Assembly (NCBI GenBank): GCA_029976075.1
Contig: JARKNW010000133.1
Span: 1-64,000, forward strand
Reading direction: 5' to 3'
Source of the DNA: Pleomorphomonas sp.
Lineage (GTDB): Bacteria; Pseudomonadota; Alphaproteobacteria; Rhizobiales; Pleomorphomonadaceae
Length of the DNA: 64,000 nt
Shown one piece after another: positions 1-8,927 of this stretch. Under the pieces are notes generated by a model. The model was not told the DNA's origin and did not search any database. It saw only the letters and a list, made by a program, of their open reading frames with translations. The position numbers were made by a program, and so were the translations under genes. How positions within the stretch are numbered: the stretch's first letter is position 1; each line of letters opens with the position of its first letter.

Positions 1-261
1 CTGTTCACCACCGGTCGCGGCACGCCGCTCGGCGGTGTCGTGCCGACCATGAAGATCGCCACCAACAGCGACCTTGCCAGCCGCAAGCCGCACTGGATCG
101 ACTTCGACGCCGGCCCCATCGCCACCGGCGAGACCACCGTCGCAGGCCTCCGCGACAGCTTCGCAGAGGCCGTCCTCGCCATCGCCTCCGGCAAACCGGC
201 CAGAAACGAGACCAACGCCATCGCCGAAATCGTCATCTTCAAAACAGGCGTGACGCTCTGA
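1..261 (+). CDS. UxaA-family altronate/galactarate dehydratase, C-terminal fragment
   Basis: Only the last 86 residues are present; the reading frame is open from base 1, so the gene begins outside the window. The segment has the C-terminal signature of the UxaA/GarD sugar-acid dehydratase family: FTTGRGTP near the start, then a KIATNS block, a WIDFDAG block, and the terminal IFKTGVTL. Family members are iron-dependent cytosolic enzymes that dehydrate altronate, galactarate or related sugar acids to 2-keto-3-deoxy acids. The substrate cannot be told from the C-terminus. It converges on the LysE gene, leaving only 8 bp between stops. Confidence 0.85.
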   Translation: MFTTGRGTPLGGVVPTMKIATNSDLASRKPHWIDFDAGPIATGETTVAGLRDSFAEAVLAIASGKPARNETNAIAEIVIFKTGVTL

Positions 262-269
262 GGCGAGGC

Positions 270-905
270 TTACCGCTGCAAGGCGGCGAGCTTTGCAGCG
301 AGACCGAGAAACAGCGCACCGAGCGAGCGGTCGAGCCACAAGGCCAACCGAGTGCTGGAGCGTAGTCGCGCCGTCAACCAGGCGCCGCCGAGCACCACCA
401 GCGGCTCCACGGTTGCGGCAACGACGATGATCAGGATGCCGTGCAGCAGGAGCTGCAGCGGCACAGGTCCGGCGCCATCGACGACGAACTGCGGCAGGAA
501 GGCCAGGAAGAAGATCGCCACCTTAGGGTTCAGGATGTCGACCAGCATGCCCTGCAGGAAGACGGCCGACAGGCGGCCCTCTGCCTGTGTCGTCCTGACG
601 TCGAAGGCATTCGCCTTCGAGCGCAGGGCCGAGATGCCAAGAAAGGCGAGGTAGGCGACACCAACCCACTTCACCAGCGAGAAGGCAGTGGCCGAGGTGG
701 CGACGATGGCGGACAGGCCGATGGCGGCGAAAGTCACATGACAGAAGGCACCAGCCCATAGACCGAACATCGCGGCAAGCCCCTGTCGACGACCGCCACG
801 CGCCGTGTGGCCGAGGATGAAGGCGATATCCGGCCCTGGCGACACGTTCAGCAGAAAGGCCGCCGCGAAGAATGTCGCCCAGTGCGCCAAGTCGTAGCCC
901 AGCAT
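270..905 (-). CDS. LysE/RhtB-family amino-acid exporter
   Basis: An approximately 211-residue, very hydrophobic protein with about six membrane segments, the usual size for LysE/RhtB efflux permeases. The NVSPGPD motif at about residue 20 is the family hallmark. Such proteins export amino acids or derivatives across the inner membrane. An ATG at 905 is preferred because GGAG sits five bases upstream; a GTG four codons earlier is the alternative. Gene order gives no hint of the substrate. Confidence 0.87.
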   Translation of the reverse strand: MLGYDLAHWATFFAAAFLLNVSPGPDIAFILGHTARGGRRQGLAAMFGLWAGAFCHVTFAAIGLSAIVATSATAFSLVKWVGVAYLAFLGISALRSKANAFDVRTTQAEGRLSAVFLQGMLVDILNPKVAIFFLAFLPQFVVDGAGPVPLQLLLHGILIIVVAATVEPLVVLGGAWLTARLRSSTRLALWLDRSLGALFLGLAAKLAALQR

Positions 906-975
906 GTTCACTCCCACGCCATGATGGCTTCTGCTTTAGCGGTTCGATGACAGCGATGCATGCACGAAATGCTCC

Positions 976-3900
976 TCATGCCCGTCGACGCGCCGGCACG
1001 TGGCGCGTCGCCCGGGCGGGCACATCGAGGTCGGCGGCCACCTCGGGTTCGAGCGGCAGTGGTGCGTTGGCTGGACGTGGCGTCTGATCGATGAGATCGG
1101 ACAGACCGCCCCCCTTGTCGGTGGCGCGCACCGCCTCTCCGGGCGGGGTCAGTGCCGTCGCGGCATCGTCGGCCGCGAGATGGCCGAGCAGATGCGTCAG
1201 GTTGACGATACGGTCGGCCACCACATGGATGACGCCGCTCTCCGACTGCATGCGCCCGGTGACCGACACCATGCGCGAGCCGAGCACGATGGCCCGGTGT
1301 GCCTCGAAAACCTTCGCCCAGACGATGATATTGGCAATACCGGTCTCGTCTTCGAGCGTCAGAAAGATGGTACCCTTGGCCGTCCCCGGCCGCTGGCGCA
1401 CCACGATGAGGCCGGCCACGGTGACGCGACGGCCGTCGGCGGTGCGCGTCAGGTCGTCGCATGGCATGGCGCGCAAGTGATCGAGATGGGAACGCAGGAA
1501 GCTCACCGGATGGGCGCGCAGCGACATCCGGAGATGGCGATAGTCCATCACCACCTCCTCGCCCGGCGGCATGGGTGGCAGATGCATGTCCGCCTCGGTT
1601 TCGCGCCCGGTCTCCTTGGCCGCCAGGAACAGCGGCAGGTCGTCCTTGTCGCCGGATCGGCCAAGGCCACGCACCACCCAGAGCGCATCGCGGCGACTCA
1701 AACCGAGCGAAGCGAAAGCATCGGCATCCGCGAGCCGCTCCAGCGTTGAGCTCGGCAGACCGGTTCTGAGCCAGACGTCGCGAATGGAATCATATCCCCG
1801 GCCCCGTCGTTCGGCGATCAGTTGGCCATCTGCCGCCTTGAGGCCACTCACCTCGCGAAAGCCGAGGCGGAGGGCATGTGTCGTCAGGAACCGACCTGCC
1901 ATCGAGGCGTGGCGCGGATGCGGCTTCACCTCCGGCGCGTCCGGCTCCAATGTCGCGTCCCACTGCGAAAGGTTGATGTCCGGCGGCCGCACGGTGACGC
2001 CATGGTCGCGCGCGTCGCGGACGATCTGGGCCGGCGCGTAGAATCCGAGCGGTTGGGCATTGAGCAGCGACGCGGCGAAAACGTCCGGATAGTAGCACTT
2101 GATGAAAGCCGAGGCGTAGACCAGCAGCGCAAAGCTCGCGGCATGGCTTTCGGGAAAGCCATAGTCGCCGAAGCCCTCGATCTGGCGGAAACAGTTCTCG
2201 GCGAAGGTGCGATCGTAGCCGCGCCCGACCATGCCCTCCACCATCTTGTCGCGGAAGGTGCCGATGGTGCCCATGCGGCGGAAAGTGGCCATGGCGCGCC
2301 GAAGCTTATCCGCCTCGCCCGGCGTGAAACCGGCGGCCACAATGGCGATGCGCATCGCCTGCTCCTGGAACAATGGTACGCCCAGCGTCTTGTGCAGAAC
2401 CTGCGCCAGTTCATCCTTGGGGCCGAACTCCGGTGACGGAGATGGATAAATCTCGTCTTCGAGACCCTGCCGTCGCCTGAGATAGGGATGCACCATGTTG
2501 CCCTGGATGGGGCCGGGGCGGACGATCGCCACTTCGATGACGAGGTCGTAGAAATGGTTGGGCCTCAGGCGCGGCAGCATGCTCATCTGCGCCCGGCTCT
2601 CGATCTGAAAGACGCCGAGCGTATCGGCGCGCTGGATCATGGCGTAGACGGCCTTCCGCTCGGGCGGCAGGCTGGCGAGCGTCCAATGACGGTCATAATG
2701 TTCGCCGAGCATTTTCAGCGCCTTGGCGAGTGCCGTCAGCATGCCCAGGGCGAGGATGTCGACCTTCAGCATCCCGAGTGCATCGAGGTCGTCCTTGTCC
2801 CATTCGACGAAGGTGCGATCCTTCATGGCGGCATTGCCGATCGGCACGGCCTCGTCGAGCCGGCCGGCCGTCAGCACGAAGCCACCGACATGCTGGCTGA
2901 GATGGCGCGGAAACCCCGCGAGCTCACGGGCATATTTTAGCACCATCGCAAGACGCGCCTCGCTGGGATCGAAGCCGGTGCGACGGGCGTCATCGTCCTT
3001 CAATCCCTTCGATGGCGAGCCCCAGACCGAACCGGACAGCGCCGTCACCGCATCATCGGTGAGGCCGAACACCTTGCCCACCTCACGCACGGCGCTACGA
3101 CCGCGATAGGAAATCACCGTGGCGGCGATGCCGGCTTTCTCCCGGCCGTAGCGCTCATAGATGTACTGCATGACCTCTTCGCGCCGGCCGTGCTCGAAAT
3201 CGACGTCGATGTCCGGGGGCTCGTCGCGTTCGACCGAGATGAAACGCTCGAACAGGAGCTCACCTCGCACGGGATCGACCTCGGTAATCCCAAGGCAATA
3301 GCAGACGACAGAATTGGCGGCCGATCCCCGCCCCTGGCAGAGGATGCCCTTGGATTTGGCGAAGCGGACGATGTCATAAACGGTAAGGAAATAAGGCTCG
3401 TATTCCTTCTCGGCGATGATGGCGAGCTCGTGGGCAATCACCTGTCTGGTCTTCTCGTCAGCCCCCTCCGGAAAGCGGCGCTTGATGCCTTCCTCGACCA
3501 GTGCCAGCAGGGCCTCGGCTGCCGTGGCATAGCCCGCAAAGGCTTCGCGTGGGTATTCATACTTGAGCTCACCGAGCGAGAAATTGAGCCCATCAAGGAA
3601 GCGCACAGTCTCGCTCACTGCCTCTGGCAGATCAGCAAACAAGCGCTCCATCTCCTCCGGCTGCTTGAGATGACGCTCGGCATTTTGCTCGAGGCGGAAG
3701 CCGGCCTCGTCGATGGTCACATGCTCGCGGATGCAGGTGATGATGTCCTGCAGCGGTCGCCGCTCCGGAACGTGATAGAGCGGGTCGCCGAGAGCGATCG
3801 GCTTGAGGCCGGCGGACTTTGCCAGCGCCGCGAAGGCGGCAAGCCGCCGTCGGTCGTCGCCAAGCCGCGGCATGGTGATACCTAGCCAGATTTGGTCGTG

Positions 3901-4335
3901 TAAATCGGCGGCGAGCTTTTCCACCTGAGCACTGAAAGCCGGCAGAAGGCGGCGCTGTGGCACGACGATGAGCCTCAGCCCTTCGGAAAACTCCTTGAGG
4001 TCGTCAATCGTCAGGAGGCAGTCGCCCTTCTCCGCCCGCCGGTTGCCGTTGGTGAGCAATCGGCAGAGCCGACCGTAGGCGGCGCGATCCTTGGGATAGG
4101 CGAGGATATCAGGCGTGCCGTCGGTAAAGACAAGGCGGGAACCGACGGCAAGCCGCACCTCGTATTCCTTGGCCGCCACATGGGCGCGCACGACTCCGGC
4201 AAGCGTGTTGCGGTCGGCAATGCCGATGCCGGCATAGCCGAGTTGCCCGGCCGCTCCCACCATCTCCATGGGGTGGGAGGCGCCGCGCAGGAAGGAGTAA
4301 TTGGTGACGGCGGCAAGTTCGGCATAGGCGGTCAT
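976..4335 (-). CDS. dnaE2: Error-prone DNA polymerase III alpha homologue ImuC/DnaE2
   Basis: A 1119-residue C-family polymerase. It opens with a PHP domain (roughly residues 1-220). The polymerase core carries the catalytic aspartates in PDIDVDF (about residue 375) and KVDILALG (about residue 524), and an OB-fold ends the protein. The length and missing extended C-terminus match DnaE2 rather than the replicative DnaE1. In alphaproteobacteria DnaE2 performs damage-induced mutagenic bypass synthesis with ImuA and ImuB. It is last in the imuA-imuB-dnaE2 operon, 15 bp after imuB, and should be induced from the LexA-controlled promoter upstream of imuA. Confidence 0.96.
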   Translation of the reverse strand: MTAYAELAAVTNYSFLRGASHPMEMVGAAGQLGYAGIGIADRNTLAGVVRAHVAAKEYEVRLAVGSRLVFTDGTPDILAYPKDRAAYGRLCRLLTNGNRRAEKGDCLLTIDDLKEFSEGLRLIVVPQRRLLPAFSAQVEKLAADLHDQIWLGITMPRLGDDRRRLAAFAALAKSAGLKPIALGDPLYHVPERRPLQDIITCIREHVTIDEAGFRLEQNAERHLKQPEEMERLFADLPEAVSETVRFLDGLNFSLGELKYEYPREAFAGYATAAEALLALVEEGIKRRFPEGADEKTRQVIAHELAIIAEKEYEPYFLTVYDIVRFAKSKGILCQGRGSAANSVVCYCLGITEVDPVRGELLFERFISVERDEPPDIDVDFEHGRREEVMQYIYERYGREKAGIAATVISYRGRSAVREVGKVFGLTDDAVTALSGSVWGSPSKGLKDDDARRTGFDPSEARLAMVLKYARELAGFPRHLSQHVGGFVLTAGRLDEAVPIGNAAMKDRTFVEWDKDDLDALGMLKVDILALGMLTALAKALKMLGEHYDRHWTLASLPPERKAVYAMIQRADTLGVFQIESRAQMSMLPRLRPNHFYDLVIEVAIVRPGPIQGNMVHPYLRRRQGLEDEIYPSPSPEFGPKDELAQVLHKTLGVPLFQEQAMRIAIVAAGFTPGEADKLRRAMATFRRMGTIGTFRDKMVEGMVGRGYDRTFAENCFRQIEGFGDYGFPESHAASFALLVYASAFIKCYYPDVFAASLLNAQPLGFYAPAQIVRDARDHGVTVRPPDINLSQWDATLEPDAPEVKPHPRHASMAGRFLTTHALRLGFREVSGLKAADGQLIAERRGRGYDSIRDVWLRTGLPSSTLERLADADAFASLGLSRRDALWVVRGLGRSGDKDDLPLFLAAKETGRETEADMHLPPMPPGEEVVMDYRHLRMSLRAHPVSFLRSHLDHLRAMPCDDLTRTADGRRVTVAGLIVVRQRPGTAKGTIFLTLEDETGIANIIVWAKVFEAHRAIVLGSRMVSVTGRMQSESGVIHVVADRIVNLTHLLGHLAADDAATALTPPGEAVRATDKGGGLSDLIDQTPRPANAPLPLEPEVAADLDVPARATRHVPARRRA

Positions 4336-4350
4336 GATCGCCTCCGCTCC

Positions 4351-6000
4351 TCAGGCAAACAGCCCATGCACGAACCAGCGTGGATGCGTGGTTTCGACTT
4401 GGAATAGGCCTTCCCGGAACATCCAGAACCGCCGCCCCTCGGCATCCTCGACGCGGAAATAGTCGCGCGTCGGCGCTTCCTGCCGCCACCATTCGCCAGC
4501 GATGCGTTCCGGCCCCTCGGCGCGCTTCACCTCATGCGTGACGCGCCGCCAGCGAAAGCGGAGCGGCGGACCATCCGGCACAGAGGCGATCGCTTCCACC
4601 AGTTCCGGATGGGCGAACAGGCGGATTGGCCGCTCCGGCGGATCGCCAGGCAGCGCCTCCATTGCCGGAAAGCTGCCCTCCCCTACCATGTGAGCCGGCA
4701 CGGCACGGCTCGCCCGCTCGGGAATGTGGCTCGCATAGAATTTGAGACGCCGTACCCGTCCCCGGCCGATGCGGGCGCCGACCCGGTCTACGAAGCGCGT
4801 CAGCTCCAGCGCCGTATCGGGGCCGGCAAGCGACAGTACCTCGGCGTCGCGGCGGCTCGCCTCGGTGACGGCGACGGTGACGCAGTCGAAGCCATAGCCG
4901 GCGTCGAAATCTTCGGCGAGACTGTCGAGCCGGCGGCAGAGAATGTCCTGTATCACCGCCGCCTCGCGGCTCGGTCGACTGAGGCCTGCCTCGATATGAG
5001 AGAGGACGCCATCGACCCGCCAGAGGCTGAGGCGGAGACGCAACGCCCCCTCTCCGGCTGCCTCCAGCCGTTCGGCCAGTGTGCCGATTAGCGACAAGGC
5101 AACGGCGCGCACGTCCTCCTGGCGAGCGATGGGTTCGAAGAAGCGCCGCTCGGCGCAATAAGGCGCCACCGGCAGCCGTGGCGAGAAGGCTTCTTCGGCG
5201 AGCCCCAGTGCCCGATCGAGCTGGACGAGCACGGTCCGCCCGAAGCGAGCAGTCAGCGGAGCGCGCGGGCCATCGACAAGATCGCCGATACGCTTGAGGC
5301 CGACGCGGGCGAGTGCATCGACGGCGGTGGCATCAAGCCGCAACGCCGCCACTGGCAAGCCAACCAATGCCCGTCGTTCCTCGCCGGCTTGCAATCGGCC
5401 GCCCCGCCCGAATGCGGCCAGCGCATGGGCTGCACCGATGGTCGAGGCGATGCCGATGAAGGCCGTCAGACCCTGCCGTTCGAGCCGCAGCGCCATATCG
5501 GCCGCCAGCGCCTCTTCACCGCCGAACAGGTGAGCGCAGCCGGCGATGTCGAGCACCAGCGTGAAATCCTCCGGATAAGGAAACTCCGGATCGATGGACG
5601 ACGTACCGATGCGGCGGCCGGCAAGCGGCGTATAGCGCTGAGCCCAATCGCACAGACGATCAAGGAAGGCCGCATCGGCCTCGGGATCGGCAGCACGCAC
5701 GTCGAGACCGGGCACGCGGGCACGAGCATCGGCAAGGCCGAGCCCAGGCTGCAGCCCCAGCCGCACCGCCGATCCATCGACATGGGCAAGACGGGCAGCG
5801 CCACGGTGCTTGGCCGTCAGCACCATGGGCGGACGTGCCGCGCCGTCAACGGTTGCGGAAGGGGACAACCGCTCCCGATCCAGCCGAACGAGACGATCGG
5901 TCGCCAGATGCGGCAGCCAGACGACCAGATAGCGAGACTGCCAAGGAGCCGGGGCCTTCGGCTTTGTACCCGACACGCGGGGCTCGGAAGGATTGCTCAT
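4351..6000 (-). CDS. imuB: ImuB, Y-family polymerase-like mutasome protein
   Basis: 549 residues. The conserved beginning is RYLVVWLPHLATDRL at about residues 23-37, followed by a palm/finger-like region containing LDIAGCAHLFGGE. This is the ImuB subgroup, which lacks the acidic catalytic triad of active Y-family polymerases: the DxD of DinB is replaced by a W-L-P stretch. ImuB acts as a scaffold bridging the beta clamp and DnaE2. No clear clamp-binding peptide was found by eye. The annotated ATG lies inside imuA, giving a 155-bp overlap; a later start would still leave more than 80 bp of overlap, because the conserved RYLVVW block itself starts inside imuA. Confidence 0.94.
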   Translation of the reverse strand: MSNPSEPRVSGTKPKAPAPWQSRYLVVWLPHLATDRLVRLDRERLSPSATVDGAARPPMVLTAKHRGAARLAHVDGSAVRLGLQPGLGLADARARVPGLDVRAADPEADAAFLDRLCDWAQRYTPLAGRRIGTSSIDPEFPYPEDFTLVLDIAGCAHLFGGEEALAADMALRLERQGLTAFIGIASTIGAAHALAAFGRGGRLQAGEERRALVGLPVAALRLDATAVDALARVGLKRIGDLVDGPRAPLTARFGRTVLVQLDRALGLAEEAFSPRLPVAPYCAERRFFEPIARQEDVRAVALSLIGTLAERLEAAGEGALRLRLSLWRVDGVLSHIEAGLSRPSREAAVIQDILCRRLDSLAEDFDAGYGFDCVTVAVTEASRRDAEVLSLAGPDTALELTRFVDRVGARIGRGRVRRLKFYASHIPERASRAVPAHMVGEGSFPAMEALPGDPPERPIRLFAHPELVEAIASVPDGPPLRFRWRRVTHEVKRAEGPERIAGEWWRQEAPTRDYFRVEDAEGRRFWMFREGLFQVETTHPRWFVHGLFA

Positions 6001-6826
6001 CGGTACGCCACTCCATCATCCAAACACCAACCTGGCCAAAGCGATTGCGCGCGAGGTCGGCCGTAAAAACCGGATTGCCGGGATGACGCCCACCACGGCT
6101 CGGAGCCGCCCCGATACGCCAGCGCGTGACAGCGCTGGTCGGCCCCGGAGCACCGCCGGTTCTCAGCACAATTCCCGTTGTGCGGCCGCTATCGGCGATC
6201 AGCGACAAGCGGCGGCAGGCCGTCAAATCGAGATGACGGTCATCGCCGAACGGCTCGATCAGCACGGCTGCGAAGGCGTGGGCGGCAAGCCCTTCCTCGG
6301 CTGCGCGCAATACGTCCGTGGTGTCTCTGGCCGTCACCGCAATGAGACGCGAGGGATCGAGGCCAAAGGCGAGAAGGCCGGGACCGTAAGGCTCGCCCGC
6401 CTCGCGACCGGCCATTTCGGCCCGCACCCAAAGCCAGAGGCTATCGCGCCCGGCCGCTGCCAGAAGCAACCCGGCGCATGCCAGGGCGAAGCCGGTCGCC
6501 GCCGCCATGTCGGGGGCGGTAGCAGGGCTTATATCGTGCAGTGCGCCGCGCTTGAGGCCGCCGGTCGTCGCGTCGACCTCGGGATGGCCGAAAACAACAG
6601 CCGACGTTTCCGGTCCTGCCCAGGCATTTGCCGCTCGTCCACTGCGAAAGACGGAAACCGGTGCGGCGCGGCCAATGGCGGGGGCGATATCGTGCACCGG
6701 CACACCGGCCACTTCTTCTGCTTGAGCAGGACCGGCACGCTCCTCACTTCGGCCGCGTGCCCGTTCCAATTGGGCAATCTGCCGTCGAAGCATAGCAATC
6801 CTGTCCGTCGACTCGCTCGCGAGCAC
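5846..6826 (-). CDS. imuA: ImuA, RecA-like mutasome accessory protein
   Basis: 326 residues, first gene of the imuA-imuB-dnaE2 SOS cassette. The N-terminus has a short coiled stretch (LRRQIAQLERARG), and the middle has a RecA/SulA-like fold with LKRGALHDI and a LWVRAEM strand. The core ends at about residue 275 with a WMMEW motif. The last 50 or so residues are low-complexity and their DNA also encodes the start of ImuB. The GTG start at 6826 is chosen for the GGGGG stretch eight bases upstream. A sigma70-type promoter and a LexA box lie 29-74 bp upstream. Confidence 0.92.
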   Translation of the reverse strand: MLASESTDRIAMLRRQIAQLERARGRSEERAGPAQAEEVAGVPVHDIAPAIGRAAPVSVFRSGRAANAWAGPETSAVVFGHPEVDATTGGLKRGALHDISPATAPDMAAATGFALACAGLLLAAAGRDSLWLWVRAEMAGREAGEPYGPGLLAFGLDPSRLIAVTARDTTDVLRAAEEGLAAHAFAAVLIEPFGDDRHLDLTACRRLSLIADSGRTTGIVLRTGGAPGPTSAVTRWRIGAAPSRGGRHPGNPVFTADLARNRFGQVGVWMMEWRTDEQSFRAPRVGYKAEGPGSLAVSLSGRLAAASGDRSSRSAGSGAVVPFRNR

Positions 6827-6854
6827 GGTTCATACCCCCGTTTCCGTGGCTTTT

Positions 6855-6869
6855 GTTCTCTATATGTTC
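6855..6869. promoter_or_regulatory. LexA (SOS) operator of the imuA-imuB-dnaE2 operon
   Basis: GTTC-TCTATAT-GTTC, an exact match to the alphaproteobacterial SOS box GTTC-N7-GTTC. It lies directly downstream of the imuA -10 element, where bound LexA would block initiation. Confidence 0.9.
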
Positions 6870-6870
6870 C

Positions 6871-6900
6871 AGTATAGAAGCGCCCCTCGAAGAGAGTCAA
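6871..6900 (-). promoter_or_regulatory. Probable sigma70 promoter of imuA
   Basis: Read on the minus strand: -35 TTGACT (6895-6900), an 18-bp spacer, -10 TATACT (6871-6876). The LexA box starts one base past the -10 element and would cover the start point. Confidence 0.7.
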
Positions 6901-6995
6901 GGACAGGCATGTGGCAGAGCTTCGCCAAAGGCTCACCATCGCGATGGAATTCACTGCCCACAACAAGATAAGGCTGGCGACGCTTGGCTGATGCC

Positions 6996-7547
6996 TCATC
7001 CGAGCATGGAGGCAATGCACGCCAATCGATGCATGCGAGATCCTGAAATCTCGGCAATTCGGGGGCGCCCCTCATCCAGCAGTCCCAAGTCGTCCTGTCG
7101 CAGCATGATCTTGAGCCGCCGGTCCACCTTGGTGCGCAGCTGTGGATATTCGATCGGCACCGCAATCTCGTCTGGCCGCTGCAATGGTACGAAGATCACC
7201 AGATCGAACGTGGCGAGAGCCCTGGCGATGCGGCCCAGCAAACGTCCCTGGGGCAGCCACTCGAAGCTCTCGCTCTCACTGACCACATCCAGATAAGCAA
7301 GAAAATCAAACGGACAGCGATCGAAAATCACGTCCTTTCCCACGATTTGTTCGAGGATCAGCGTGCAGCTTTGCCCAAGCTGCTCTTCAAGATCGACCGT
7401 GGTCGGCCCATCGGCAAATGGCATGCCGTTCTGGGCTAGCAGCCAGTAGGGCTCGGGCACGCTCTCATATTCTCCATGAGCCGATATGAAATCGTCGATC
7501 AGCGTCGTCTTGCCGCAGCCGTGCGTGCCGGTTACCGCGATGCGCAT
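6996..7547 (-). CDS. Small P-loop NTPase/kinase-like protein (AAA_28 type)
   Basis: About 183 residues. A Walker A motif GTHGCGKTT sits at residues 7-15, and an IFDRCPFDF segment resembles the Walker B/lid-proximal region of deoxynucleoside- or nicotinamide-riboside-kinase-like P-loop proteins. It probably phosphorylates or hydrolyses a nucleotide-linked small substrate in the cytosol; the substrate is unknown. The ATG at 7547 is preferred because a GGGGGC ribosome-binding stretch precedes it; a TTG four codons upstream is less likely. It is a single gene, not tied to the SOS cassette, which has its own promoter. Confidence 0.7.
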   Translation of the reverse strand: MRIAVTGTHGCGKTTLIDDFISAHGEYESVPEPYWLLAQNGMPFADGPTTVDLEEQLGQSCTLILEQIVGKDVIFDRCPFDFLAYLDVVSESESFEWLPQGRLLGRIARALATFDLVIFVPLQRPDEIAVPIEYPQLRTKVDRRLKIMLRQDDLGLLDEGRPRIAEISGSRMHRLACIASMLG

Positions 7548-7728
7548 GCCTGCCCCCAATAGAGACTACCTTAAGATGCCTTATTTCTACTCGCCGCCAT
7601 TGCCAGATTTTCGGGCCGAATTCCAATCTCCCGCCTCAGGCACTCCTTGCCTTGACGTTGCCATGGATTGGCCCCACACAAGCCTAGTCGGGCGAAGCGC
7701 CTAAGACAGTTCATTACCGGGATTTTCC

Positions 7729-8721
7729 GTGTCCTATCGTTCCCAAGAATTTGCTCGCATCGAAACGGCGACAGATGAGGCCATTCGTCTCGCCGCCACC
7801 CACATCCAGCGGGGCGATCTCGTCGCTTTTCCGACCGAGACGGTCTATGGTCTGGGTGCCGATGCGACGCAGGGGCAAGCCGTAGCCTCCATCTATGAGG
7901 CCAAGGGGCGTCCCTCCTTCAACCCCTTGATTGCCCATGTCGACAGCATCGCCATGGCAGAAACATTGGTCGTCTTCGACCCCCTGTCGCGGCGGCTCGC
8001 CGAAATATTCTGGCCGGGGCCACTGACGCTGGTGCTGCCGGCGAGACCCGACTGTCCAGTCTCTTCGCTGGCCACCGCCGGCCTCGACACGCTCGCCGTT
8101 CGCATGCCGTCGCACCGGGTAGCGCTTGAGTTGATCCGTGTCGCCGGCGTGCCGATCGTCGCGCCCAGCGCCAATACATCCGGCCACGTAAGCCCCACAT
8201 CCGCGTCCCACGTCTATGGCGACCTTTCGCGCCGCGTCCCCCTGATCCTCGACGGCGGTCGCACCGAGGTCGGTCTCGAATCGACCATCCTGCAGATTCG
8301 CGACGATATTCCCTACCTCTTGCGACCAGGTGGCTTGGCCCGCGAAGATATCGAGGCAGCCATTGGTATCGCCATCGTCCGCTCGGAGGGCGATCCGTCC
8401 GCCGCACCGGTGGCACCCGGCATGCTCGCTTCCCATTATGCGCCACATGCTCGTGTCCGGCTGGATGCTCGCCGTGTCGAGCCCGGGGAAGCGCTCCTCG
8501 CCTTCGGCGGCGCTTCGATCCATGGCGCATCGGAAGCGAAACGCGTGTTCAACCTGAGCCCTTCAGGCAATTTGCGCGAAGCAGCAGCCAATCTTTTCGA
8601 CATGCTGCGCCGAGCCGATGGCGACGACATCGCCGGCATCGCGGTGGCACCAATCCCGGTTCACGGACTGGGGGAAGCCATCCGCGACCGGTTGACACGG
8701 GCGGCGGCACCGCGGCGATAA
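7729..8721 (+). CDS. tsaC: L-threonylcarbamoyladenylate synthase (Sua5 type)
   Basis: 330 residues: an N-terminal YrdC domain (about 1-205) with the ATP/threonine-binding blocks TVYGLGADA and KGRPSFNPL, then a linker and a C-terminal Sua5 domain. This long form is Sua5 rather than the short TsaC. It makes threonylcarbamoyl-AMP from threonine, bicarbonate and ATP, the first step of t6A formation at position 37 of ANN-decoding tRNAs. Translation starts at a GTG. The gene stands alone, followed about 200 bp later by the amidohydrolase gene. Confidence 0.93.
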   Translation: MSYRSQEFARIETATDEAIRLAATHIQRGDLVAFPTETVYGLGADATQGQAVASIYEAKGRPSFNPLIAHVDSIAMAETLVVFDPLSRRLAEIFWPGPLTLVLPARPDCPVSSLATAGLDTLAVRMPSHRVALELIRVAGVPIVAPSANTSGHVSPTSASHVYGDLSRRVPLILDGGRTEVGLESTILQIRDDIPYLLRPGGLAREDIEAAIGIAIVRSEGDPSAAPVAPGMLASHYAPHARVRLDARRVEPGEALLAFGGASIHGASEAKRVFNLSPSGNLREAAANLFDMLRRADGDDIAGIAVAPIPVHGLGEAIRDRLTRAAAPRR

Positions 8722-8927
8722 CGGACGCATCGACCGACACCGGATCCCGACAGGCACGGCGCCTCGTCAAACGCCCGCTTGCGCCTTGTCGCCTCATCGT
8801 GACGAGGGGGCATCGCTCTTCCGCAAGATGCGCTAAGCCTTCCTGCCACTTGACGGCGCGCTCATAGCGGCATCCTCTGTCTCAGGATTTTCACGGACGC
8901 TGCGAGGCGTCTTCCGAAGAGGGGCGG

